Positions 55,633 to 64,000 of a stretch of 64,000 nt of DNA are shown here, one piece after another (position 1 is the first letter of the stretch; each line of letters begins with the position of its first letter). The notes beneath the pieces were generated by a model, which saw nothing but the letters and a program-made list of their open reading frames with translations, made no database searches and was not told the DNA's origin. The position numbers and the translations under genes are program-made. This DNA comes from Macrocystis pyrifera. Its lineage: Eukaryota; Sar; Phaeophyceae; Laminariales; Laminariaceae. The stretch is from the NCBI GenBank assembly GCA_031763025.1, contig JASSKH010000032.1, forward strand, positions 3,241,001-3,305,000, in the 5' to 3' direction.

Positions 55633-56580
55633 TGGTGTGGAACCAATTCCCGGGGCTTTGGGCTAGCCCGTCGAGGCTCTTCTCTAGCTGGACGATCTTG
55701 GCATTAGGGATGTTCGTAGTCGACCTGGTGACAGCACGTGTCGACATGGAACCTCGTCCACCACGGGAACCACGCCCACCTGCCGAGCCGCTAGACGTGA
55801 TGCCTCCCTGCGCAGACCTGCCACGGGAAGAGTCACCGCGCGCACTTCGACTACCACGAGACGAACCACGCCCACGTACAGAACCATCTTGCGTTGTAGC
55901 GCCAGACGGAGCAGGACCAGAAGGCGATGAACCAAGCGGCGTCGCAGGACTTGGACTCGGTGACGTACCAGAAGGAGACGCACCTCCGTCCAGCTCAGGG
56001 GGGCTTACTCCTCCAGGCGATGCCGGGTTATTTTCCTCAGGTGTACCACCAGAAATTCCAGGCCCACCGTCAGCAGGAGGAGATCCAGCAGGACTCAGCC
56101 CAAGGTCACGAGTAGTTGTTTCACGAATTTGCTCGAGGAGTTCAGTCACAGGCGGATCCCCAACGGCATGACCAGGAGAGAGCGAATCAACTGAATGATT
56201 GAAAGTATGGTTTCGCACGTCTCTCACCATGTCGTCGTGTTCGTCGTACGTGAACTCCCCGTCGACGGAACCACCCTCATCCGACGAAGGCACTACAGAA
56301 GGAGTCTCAAAAAATATAATATTTCGACTCTCCCGTATACGTCTCGTCTCAGAGTTGTAGACCCGGTACGACTTACTGTCCATGCTGTATCCGACAAGCC
56401 GTCCTTCCCAAGCACGATGTTCCATCTTCTTGGTGTAGGTCTCGATGTGCACGAACGCCCTAGACCCAATCACCCGAAGGTGCCCAAGGTAGGCATCTTA
56501 TCCGTAGAGTGCCTTGTACGGCGTCCCGGTTTGCAGGGCTGCGTGAGGAGTCCGGTTGCTTAGATAAACAGCTGTCTGCA
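55583..56580 (-). pseudogene. Copia integrase C-terminus, linker and RT deletion scar
   Basis: The segment contains VYLSNRTPHAALQTGTPYKA, then a stop (56498-56500) where the family has an ordinary codon, and then GRLVGYSMDSKSYRVYN, the conserved C-terminal integrase block. A Gly/Ser/Pro/Arg-rich linker of about 150 residues follows. The frame then jumps directly to KSLDGLAQSPGNWFHTIDPV. The preceding RT fingers and the following YVDD catalytic region are absent, and RNase H-side sequence follows within about ten codons. The deletion on both sides of this short island removes polymerase activity. Confidence 0.82.
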
Positions 56581-58179
56581 TTAGCTCCCCCCAAGGAAGT
56601 TCGGTAGAGTCGAGTCAGCGAGCAGGCAGCGTACGATGTTCACGATCGTTCGGCCCGCACGCTCATTTGCACCGATCTGCTGAGGAGTGTTCGGAGAGGC
56701 GAACTCCAGCTTGATGCCGACGTCTTGACAGTACTGACGGAATTCCGCTCTCGTTAGTTCCGTACCTTGATCCCCGCGGAGGCAGTGGATGCGCTCGCCA
56801 GTAGGAATCACAGTCCCTTTGTTGAACACCGCAAGGGAGTCCACGGAACAGGTCTTGTCCTTCATGAGAACGATCTCCTTCCACTTGGTCTGCTGGTCAA
56901 CGAACTTGGTGGCGTACGTGAAACCTTCCATCGCTGAAGGCGTAAAGGGGTCAAGGGTGTTTACTGAAACATGCTCGAAAGGGCGCAAAACGCCATATGA
57001 AGCTTGCTTAGGATGAGGTTGTTGTGCGCTCTTACCGAGCGGGCAGGCACCACAATCCTTAACGTCACCGGTGTAATCGACGCCGTTGTCGGGCGCCTTC
57101 TTCAGGACGTCCAAGCTCTTGCTGTTAATAGGCCCCATGCGTCGGTGCCAGAGATCGGCGAACTCCGCTTTTAAGGCAAGCCTATCAGGGTTGCCCCCGA
57201 GGACCATCTGGCCCCAGCGCCACCCCCAGGCTTCACCTCGATGGAGCACATGGTCTTTCCTGTTGTGTCGTCCACCCCGAGGGTCTGCATCGGGATAACC
57301 ACGCCCCCCGACTCCAACCTGGGGTTGGTCGGATGAAACAATGTTGCCACCCCCCTTCAACATCGCTTCGGTCACGGAGAAACGGTTGGTGCCCAGCCCC
57401 GGTACCATAACGACGCGAAAGGAGACTTGCCGGTCATTCCCATTGTCGTCTGTGACGGCGCCGACGATCGTCCCCGAAGTAGCGCCTTTCAGGAGATGCT
57501 GGCCGGAGGCGACTATCGCGAGTGGGACCCGAACGTCTTCGATATCGCGCATGTGGGCCCGCACGCCTGGTGTAAGCCAAGAGTCTAGGCAATCGTCGGT
57601 CGCTCCACTGTCCACCACCATACGGAGGAATGTTCCGTCGGAGCGGAAAGGAGCTGACGGTAACCCTGCGGGACTCGCCATGAACGCACCAAAGAACCCT
57701 GAAGGTATGTGATGGTCCTGCGTAGGTGACTCCGGTTTGGCAGCAGACGCCGCCGGGAGTTGCTGGGGAACGGCAGGCGACGAGGCGGCCTCTGCCAAGG
57801 AAGCACCGAGGGCGATAAAGGAGAATCCAAACGTACTCGGCTGGGACTGGGCCGATTTTGCCCCAGTTGGAGACGAGTTCGTCATGTGCGCGCCCCCGAT
57901 GTTGGCGAAGTTGCCTGCTGACTGCAGCAGTGCCAGGTTCGCAGCCAAACCTTGGAGCTCGTTCTTCTTGTGCTCTCGTAGCTCCTGTTGTTTATGACAC
58001 TCAGCATCGCTGTGCATCTTGGTTTTGTGGTAGGGGCACCACTTCGGCTGGTTACTGCCCCCACCACCACTGCTTCGCTTGGGCTTCCTCCCCTTTGGCT
58101 TCCCTTGCTTTGATGGTGACTTCTTGGCTGGTTGGGGGCAGTCGCGCTGGAAGTGCCCGTATGCCTTACACCGGTGGCA
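56581..58179 (-). pseudogene. Copia zinc knuckle, protease and integrase core
   Basis: From the N-terminus: a zinc knuckle CHRCKAYGHFQRDC (CX2CX4HX4C, 58179-58138), a second Cys/His cluster, and the protease signature VVDSGATDD (about 57610). Then comes the integrase zinc region with CGACPLGK. Its first part reads WHRRMGP, where the second histidine of the HHCC motif appears replaced by Pro. The catalytic triad is D-D-E in active elements. Here the first position reads VNTLDP where VDTLGP is usual, so the Asp is probably Asn, while RGDQGTE and ANERAGR remain. The frame ends at a C6 run (plus 56587-56592), where a one-base change shifts it. Confidence 0.85.
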
Positions 58180-58882
58180 CTGGTCGGTGTGGGGACGTAA
58201 CCGCCATAGCGGCCCCCCGGGCGGAGACCACGGGCCCCGACGCGCTGCGCGACTGCTGGTCTACATAATAGCGGTTCGCCGTCTCCTGGAGGCGGTCCAC
58301 AGAAGTAAACTCATCCCGGTAGTGCATTTCCAGGATGAATTTGAACTCTGGGGCCTTGGTCAGGCCCGACAACATTATGTCTAGGTATACCGCGTCAGAA
58401 ACTTCCTCCCCCAGCACCTTGAGGCGAAGTTTGAGATCCCAACCCTTCGTGAAGAAGTCTATTGGATCACCGCCAGCAAGGTGTCTCAAGTTGAAAAGCT
58501 CGGTGTGACACGCACGCCGAGCTTCCTGAGGTGGAGCGTCGAAACGCTCGTTTAGGGCTTTCCAAGCCGCTGCCCCATCCCCCATAGCACAGGCCTCCGT
58601 CCCTTCGTGAGTACGAACGGTTACCTGTGCTGACCCGGAGGTCACGAAGAAGAGGAGGGAGTATAAGCGACCGTTATCCTTGTCCCACGTGGCCACAGTG
58701 CCCTCGTTCGGTGCGGTTGCCGATGGGCACTCCTTCCCGTCGAGGACGGGAAGAAGCTCTGGCGCGTGGAGAATGATTGCTTGTCGAAGCTTGGTTTTCC
58801 ATTCGCGAAAACCTGAATGTCCCGAGCATTTCCCAATGGAGTCCAGCATGCGGTGGAGCCCGCAGCCCGATTGTTCCGCCAA
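58166..58882 (-). pseudogene. Copia gag (capsid-like) frame
   Basis: About 238 codons with the features of copia-type Gag (UBN2/retrotransposon gag): WKTKLRQAIILHAPELLPVL, AAWKALNERFDAP, LRHLAGGDPIDFFTKGW and LDIMLSGLTKAPEFKFILE. It runs into a stop at the start of the zinc knuckle, which continues in another frame (+1/-2), so gag and pol are out of frame. A natural frameshift is possible, but copia elements usually use a single frame. No ATG precedes the conserved part in this frame, and an upstream stop lies at about 58913, so the start was probably lost. Confidence 0.82.
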
Positions 58883-58989
58883 TGCTGAAGCCAGGGTAAC
58901 ACAAAGCTCCGCAGCTTACAACCCACGTAAGGTGGAAGCAATCCTGCGTTCGTCCGGAATACTGCGCTCCTTCCGAGCACAGTTATAGC

Positions 58990-59651
58990 CTACCGCAGAT
59001 GGCTAGGCTGCGGTGTTGCGGCGACGGAGGTGCCACCTCCGGCCTCGTCCTGCAGGCACACGGGTCAGATGTACTGCTCAGACTTGCTACGCGTCTTTCA
59101 GCGTAGACTTGTGGCAGCTGCACGGATGCAAACAGGCCTGGTCAGACCCTCAGCCTACACACGTACCGATCAAAACAACCAGCACGCGGAAGATTTCTTG
59201 GACAGACCTACCTCGCGTATACTACGCGCAGGTAAATTCACGTGAGTCGATCACGTGTGCGTAGCTGTAGCAGCGGAACGGCTACCAGCTGTCAGTCATA
59301 TCCTCAACCCACACACGCTACCAAGCCGGCAACTCGGTACGTGGAAGATGTCTTGGACAGACTACGCCCGGCGAAAATACCACGCGCAGGCGATTTCGGT
59401 AGTCAATTGAATACACACAGGGCACCGAGGAGGCACTCCGCGCGTACAGAACTAACAACCCACAGAACCCTATTCGCCAACCGAAGTCAACGCCTAGAAA
59501 TTATGCTCCCGAATGCTTTGCACAAACAATTGCGTACCGAAAGTGCAGCGGAGAGCCTCCCCGCGGAAAATATCCTCCGCAAGACGTGTGTGCTCCACAG
59601 CACTCGACGACAGCAGAAGTCGCAGTCGCCGCAGGCCTTCATTCAGACAGA
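58990..59651 (-). other. Copia leader with internal duplication
   Basis: The untranslated leader between primer site and gag. It holds a two-copy repeat of about 90 bases (59158-59245 and 59310-59398). Both copies contain GGAAGATNTCTTGGACAGAC followed by ACCACGCGCAGG or TACTACGCGCAGG. Possible role in packaging or dimerisation is inference only. Confidence 0.55.
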
Positions 59652-59665
59652 CTGTCGGGGCTCCA
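59652..59665 (-). other. Candidate copia primer-binding site
   Basis: On the minus strand TGGAGCCCCGACAG begins five bases after the inferred LTR end. It starts with the TGG complementary to a tRNA CCA end. The donor tRNA cannot be named from this sequence. Confidence 0.45.
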
Positions 59666-59669
59666 AACT

Positions 59670-60195
59670 TATTAGGGATATTGTGATATACCCTGGCACA
59701 GTGGCTGAGAGGCTGTGTCGTCGACGTTAGTCGAGGTGATAACACGTCTGAGAGTGTAGCCTGGAAGAAGAGAGTCCTTCCACAGTGTGAAGAAGATGTA
59801 GAGATATTGTAACACTGGCGTTTAGATGGCCAACACACACGGACATAAATCACAGAGTATGCAGGAGCCGAGACGATGGCTGCTTCCTAGAGATGACCAG
59901 GACAGCTTCGATCCACACGAGAGAGACACGAGAGAGTGATCTACTTATCCATACGAGAGAGACACGAGAGAGTGATCTACTTATCTATACGAGAGAGACA
60001 CGAGAGAGTGATCTGCTTATCCACACGTGAGAGTGATCTACTCGGCTAGCAAGCAGAATATTCTACGGAAGTAATTCCTCGGCATATACATACGTTACAT
60101 TCGAAGAGACACGTGTGAGATCTACGATATTATACAAGAGCAGTGTTACTGAACATTGACTCTCGTACTGGCTATGTGCTAACATTTCTATAACA
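59670..60195 (-). repeat. Copia 5' LTR (526 bp)
   Basis: It starts TGTTATAGAAATGTTAGCAC on the minus strand and ends CAATATCCCTAATA. It contains four or five tandem units with CACGAGAGAGTGATCTACTTA (59915-60040), more than the other LTR. LTR divergence is several percent by eye, indicating an old insertion. Confidence 0.88.
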
Positions 60196-60480
60196 GCCTT
60201 TTATCTATCCTCGACGATGCGTCGTAGGCTCCACCACTTGCAACTAGAGGTACAGTAGCCAGGAGTACACGTCGGATGTGCACCTAACGCGCTGGTTTGG
60301 CCTGTTACTATGTTGCTGTGCAACAACAGCAGGTGGCGGTTGTTATTGTTGGTCGTCGTGGTGGGTGTGGTCGGGGGTCGGGATACATACATGCGCCCGC
60401 ACCCCAAACTCGACACCTATCCGTCCTCCGTGATGCATCGCAGGCCCCGATACAAGCCATTGAGGGCCACTCCAAACGAA
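60196..60480 (+). repeat. Tandem array, right part, after the copia insertion
   Basis: It starts with GCCTTTTATCTATCCTCGACG, continuing the unit broken at 53956. It contains another start block (GGTGGCGGTTGTTATTGTTGG at 60331) and the GATACATACATGCGCCCGCACC word. A further fragment (GGATGTGCCACCTCACGCGC) lies at 61220-61330. Confidence 0.72.
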
Positions 60481-62236
60481 AAAAAAACAATCACGATTCC
60501 TGAGATTTTTGTCGTGAATCGTGATTTTTTTGTCGTGAATCACGACAAAAAAATCACGATTCATGACGCCAATTTTTCAGCTTTTCCCTAAAAAAACAGA
60601 ATCACGATTCGCGACATTTGTCGTGTCTCAAAATACGCCTGATCAAGGCACTACGCAACCCACGCGCACCAACGCTGTCCGACCGTCGATATAGGGGCAT
60701 GGCAGACTCTGCTTGGTACGTCGCTTGTGGACAACGGGCGGCTACCCAAAGACACCGCTGGGCGCGGGCTAACGAGGAGGTTGTGGCCTCGAAAATTTCG
60801 AGGAGGAGGAGCCACTGCTGGAAGACAAACGCGAAAATGACCTGAGGATGTCACAGGCCAGGCCGGGCAGACGGCCTGCGAGATGCAATCTCGCGAACCG
60901 AGCTTGGCCAACGGTCGGTGAAATCGGAATCTCGCAGGCTGGGTCAGGCTTCGGCCCGTGATTCGAATATATCACGGGCTGGGCGGACGGCCCAGCCCGG
61001 CGTGGCCGTGCCCCACTCTCGAGAGTTGGCTCCACCCCCAACAACCGTTGGGTTTGAAATGTCAGAATTTTTGCTATTTGAAAATATCACGAAACACGAC
61101 GTTTTTCGGCTTTTTCGTTAGAACGGAAATGTCACGGATCGTGATCTTTTGGCATGCCAAAAAGCCACGAATCATTATTTTTTTTCGGTTCGTTAGGAGC
61201 GGCCCTGAGTATACTACTGCGGATGTGCCACCTCACGCGCATGGTTTTGCCTGCTGCTGCTGGGCGGCATGGCCGCAGCGATGTACAACAGCCTGCTTGT
61301 TGTACTCGTAGCACTCTCAATAATACGATAGTTGTGCTCAGCAGCAGTTGTAACGGCACTGTTGGCTAATCACGGCCATTTTGCAAGTCATGAAGTAAGT
61401 CATAGCTCTGCTTTGATTGGTGCAAGCTCGAAAAAAACTATTAATAGTATGTTTTTACATTGTTTTTGGCTTGTAGGGTGTGTCTAAACAGAATCGAAAA
61501 GCTCAATCGAAAATCGAATTCATTTCGATTTCGATAAAAAATTGCCGAGTTGTCCAAACAGAATCGGCAAGTGACAATAGAAATCCAGGCGAAAAGCAAC
61601 GGAGAGCACAACCTACTAGGCCGTTCGCATCTGTGCGCACATGCCGGCAATCTTGCGCTCGGTAACACAGATCCACCACACAAGCAGGCAAACGCGACGG
61701 CACTTCGATTCCGGGAGGTCGTTGGGCCTCCCATGGAGGTGGTGGCGCGTCCAACATTGACACCCCGAGATCAAACTTGAAATTGTACCGAGAACGAACG
61801 TCCGACCTCGTTCTCGAGGGTATCATCCTGAATTTTCCTCAAACAATGTTCTCTCTGGCTCGAACGCCGGGAAACAAAGGCCCGAGAACGTCTGGGCTGG
61901 TGTTGTGGTTCGCCTGCTGGCTGCTTACGGGGGGTCTGTGCGGCTGTGTTGCCATGATAGCTGTGGGTTGGATGCTGTGTACGGCGCTCCTGATGTGATA
62001 TTTTGACGTGGCTGCGCTGACCACCAGTAGGACGAGCTGAATTATTGCTGTTCGTGCTTTCGATTTCCTTTTGGATTTCCGGCCGTCGACGTTTTGATAT
62101 TGGCATTGGGTTGTAAATCGTTCATTTCTCGGAACCTGAAAAACGAAGGGGAACATGTTTTGACCAGGGACCAATCAGCGCCTTGTTTATTATCAATTCG
62201 ATTTTCGATTTTCGATTTCGATTCTGTTTACACACC
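60481..62236. other. Gene-free stretch with palindromes
   Basis: Besides the long perfect palindrome at 60516, there are inverted words TCACGGGCTGG / CCAGCCCGG and CGTGATTCGAATATATCACG around 60955-61000. The array fragment lies at 61220-61330. Further AATCGAAAATCGAATTC-type words lie at 61495-61525 and 62196-62225. No gene is supported. Confidence 0.45.
60516..60560. repeat. 45-base perfect inverted repeat
   Basis: The arms are AATCGTGATTTTTTTGTCGTGA and its exact complement, around a single central A at 60538. With one mismatch the palindrome extends to 60510-60566. Related words (ATCACGATTC) flank it at 60489 and 60601, as does GTCACGGATCGTGATC near 61130. It could extrude as a cruciform. 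Confidence 0.85.
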
Positions 62237-62333
62237 TTAACGCTTTTAGTACCGCAGTCCCGTTTTGGGGACAAATCACTTGGAATTAGACTGGTTTGTC
62301 CCCAAATCGGGACTGCGGTACTAAAGGGGTTAA
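62237..62333. mobile_element. TTAA-bounded fold-back MITE, copy 2
   Basis: A 97-base near-palindrome flanked by TTAA on both sides. The arms are about 40 bases (TTAACGCTTTTAGTACCGCA and the complement of TGCGGTACTAAAGGGGTTAA), with a central GGGGACAAA...TTTGTCCCC. TTAA targets are typical of piggyBac-type elements, so a piggyBac-mobilised MITE is a reasonable guess. The partner copy is at 49448-49545. Confidence 0.72.
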
Positions 62334-62374
62334 GTCATAATTTTGTACCTATCCCTTGGCCCAGTGCCGATCCC

Positions 62375-63435
62375 CTCTCATTCATGTCATAATTTTCTGC
62401 CTGATTGGAACACGTCCATCGGTCAGAAAGAAAAAAAAAACGAACAGCAGAGCTTCTCTCATACCCTTGTACGACGCCCGCCCGTCTCGCGACCACCTCA
62501 CCATCGATTGGGTCCGGTAAAGTTTTCCTCCCTCTCTGACACAGTGAGCGTCGTCGCCCGCCTCGCGTGAAGCCCGGTGCTCACCGTGGCCCTTCTTAGC
62601 CACTTCGACAAAGTTGGTGCTCAAACTGCATTGAAGTCTCTTTGAAGTTTAGTTTGGTCGCAAAAAAAAGCACCGCTTGAATGTTATTTCGAATATCAAA
62701 ACGACCCTTATATTTCGTACATGGTGCAAGCGGAGCCTCGCAAGGAGGCCAGACAGAGCCCATTGAATATTCGTGCTTCCTGCGTGTCTCGAGACACACG
62801 CGACGCCTAGCCATGCAAACGGTGACGGCGCTCCTTGCAACACCCCCTCTACCTGCGGCTAGCACCCGCTGACACCCGCGGCGGCGCCGGGCTCGCCCGC
62901 GGTACTGTGTTATGACTACACGCACGCACACGAAACGAAATAAAATGGCTTCACATTATATATAAGCAACGCTTGACTCGTACCTGGTGCGTTCGTTTGA
63001 ACACGAGTACACAGCACGAGAAGGCGCTTCTATTGACGAACGCAGTGTTTGTTCGAAAATATAAGCTGTACCGGGACATTGTTTGTTTGCCATCAAACGG
63101 TATACCTTGACAGAAAATTTCATATAACTTGGGTTTGGTATGCCCTGATCAATTCGTTTTACTTTTCGTACCGTAAACTGTCAAAAATACGATGGTGTAC
63201 CGTTTTTTAGCAATTTCGCAAGCAAGACGGACGGACATGGATGTTTCGCCAAAAAAAAAAAACGGTATACGTTGACAGAAACTGTCATCTAACTTGGGTT
63301 TGGTGTACCCTGATGGCCTGGTTTGAGTTTTTCGTACCGTAAATTGGCAAAAAAAAAGCGCTGGTGTACCGTTTTTTGTCATTTTGTCCGTTAGGACAGG
63401 AGAATAATTTTGCTTCTACTGTAGATTATCCTAGG
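62375..63435 (-). repeat. Dispersed ~1-kb repeat family, copy C (inverted)
   Basis: The reverse complement of 63435-62375 matches copy A (16213-17200) through all landmarks: the ACGGTACACC units, CCGGTACAGCTTATATTTTC, the GC-rich block, TTGAGCACCAACTTTGTCGA and the GTGTTCCAATCAGGCAGAAA end. It has an empty TRIM site, but with a changed sequence (CTGACCGATGGACG). It retains about 60 extra bases near 62950-63020 that copy A lacks. Confidence 0.78.
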
Positions 63436-63439
63436 TAAA

Positions 63440-63540
63440 CCTGCGGAATAGGACAAAATATTGTTAGTAAAAAAATAGGCAAATATATATATTTCTATGT
63501 ATACCATAGGTCCTATTAACCATGGACCCCCGTAATAGCA
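63440..63540. repeat. Dispersed repeat, copy 2 (partner 13080-13190)
   Basis: It shares ATATTGTTAGTAAAAA, ATATATA, AGGTCCTATTAACCATGG and CCCCCGTAATA with the 13.1-kb copy. Here it directly abuts copy C of the 1-kb family. At 13.1 kb it does not, so the two repeats are independent. Confidence 0.6.
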
Positions 63541-64000
63541 AACGTTTTCCTCGAAGTAGTCGGGGCGCACGCCTGGTGTGCATTGATGCCCACATCGACG
63601 CGGGCGAGAGATTGATCGCAACCTGGCCGCCGCCCACTTATTTGTAGTGGTGACACACTGAAGGCCATTACAACAACAACCTGGAGTGAAATCAACGGGG
63701 AAGCTGTCGTATCATGTTCAGCTGCCCACTGACCGCCCAAACCCCACTAATATTATAACCCACCTTTATCAAAAAAACTGACCGATTATAACCCTGCAGG
63801 CACGAGAACTACTGTATTGCACCTATTTGTTAAGATCAAGGTCGAGGGACACTTTGTATCCTTGGACAGGTCTGCCTTTTAAGTCGGTAATCGTTGGTAC
63901 TCACGTGTGTTGCTTGCTTAGCTATAGAAGAAGAGCAGTTTTATTCCTTTCGTGCACGCGGAGACTGAGACCAAGCTCGTGCGTCTCTGGAAAACCCCTG
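63541..64000. other. Window end, no gene seen
   Basis: Short frames only. The segment may be the edge of a gene outside the window, but there is no splice or motif evidence. Confidence 0.4.

Larger units (their letters stand above)
53957..60195 (-). mobile_element. Defective Ty1/copia LTR retrotransposon
   Basis: Order on the minus strand is 5' LTR (60195-59670), leader, gag, zinc knuckle, protease, integrase, a reverse-transcriptase scar, RNase H, purine tract and 3' LTR (54430-53957). Integrase before RT/RNase H identifies the copia superfamily. The flanks GCCTA (53952-53956) and GCCTT (60196-60200) are a near-perfect 5-bp target duplication inside a tandem-repeat unit. It is dead: it has frameshifts, stops, changed catalytic residues and a deletion of the RT core. 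The long leader and internal length (about 5.2 kb) fit a once full-length element. Confidence 0.9.

Noticed and set aside
53412-60480. CRISPR-like array reading of the tandem units and LTR repeats
   Set aside because: Units are long, contiguous and without regular spacers. The context is eukaryotic and retroelement-derived.

Overview
The window is eukaryotic nuclear DNA. It shows GT-AG-like exon/intron junctions, CAG/CTG and other microsatellites, a degenerate Ty1/copia retrotransposon, a miniature LTR element, fold-back MITEs, and one long intronless gene embedded in repeat-rich, gene-poor sequence. The tandem proteins with repeats of the form FNQPIxxVxWPxGLxxL resemble FNIP/LRR-like proteins that I associate with brown algae and other stramenopiles. 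A brown-alga-like genome is my best guess, from memory of protein style only. No bacterial, organellar or rRNA features were seen.

Genes. The only clearly intact coding sequence is an FNIP/LRR-like gene at 1894-2976 (+), with a TATA-like box just upstream. Three relatives follow. 13660-14953 (+) and 41990-43407 (+) are each broken once, at a G homopolymer in the same place, between the N-terminal domain and an acidic linker. 46305-47386 (-) is a pseudogene with a lost start and many lesions. The second and third copies lie in a segmental duplication of about 1.9 kb. Two intron-containing candidates can be partly assembled: a small gene near 29.2-29.95 kb (+) and a multi-exon gene at 50.3-51.8 kb (-). 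A weaker candidate lies at 19.3-20.15 kb (-).

Mobile DNA. A defective copia element occupies 53957-60195 (-). It has two LTRs of unequal length, gag, protease, integrase and RNase H remnants, and a deletion that removes the reverse-transcriptase core. It is inserted in a tandem repeat whose two halves can be read on either side. A 446-bp TRIM-like element (18338-18783) sits inside one copy of a three-copy, roughly 1-kb repeat family. The sister copy at 17.1 kb preserves the empty site. A pair of roughly 97-bp TTAA-bounded fold-back MITEs lies at 49.45 and 62.24 kb. A 1.1-kb CACGGGA-rich fold-back element lies at 7.7-8.8 kb, and a 1-kb array built from CTTCCA/TGGAAG words at 21.4-22.5 kb.

The remaining sequence (about 3-7.7, 8.8-11, 22.5-29, 30-41, 43.9-46.3, 47.4-49.4, 51.8-53.4 and 60.5-62.2 kb) shows no gene I can defend. 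It does hold tandem duplications, microsatellites, hairpins and a strongly over-represented 9-mer, TACCTGGTA. No complete metabolic or defence system is visible. The notable content is repeat biology and the hypermutable-looking G-tract in a small gene family.
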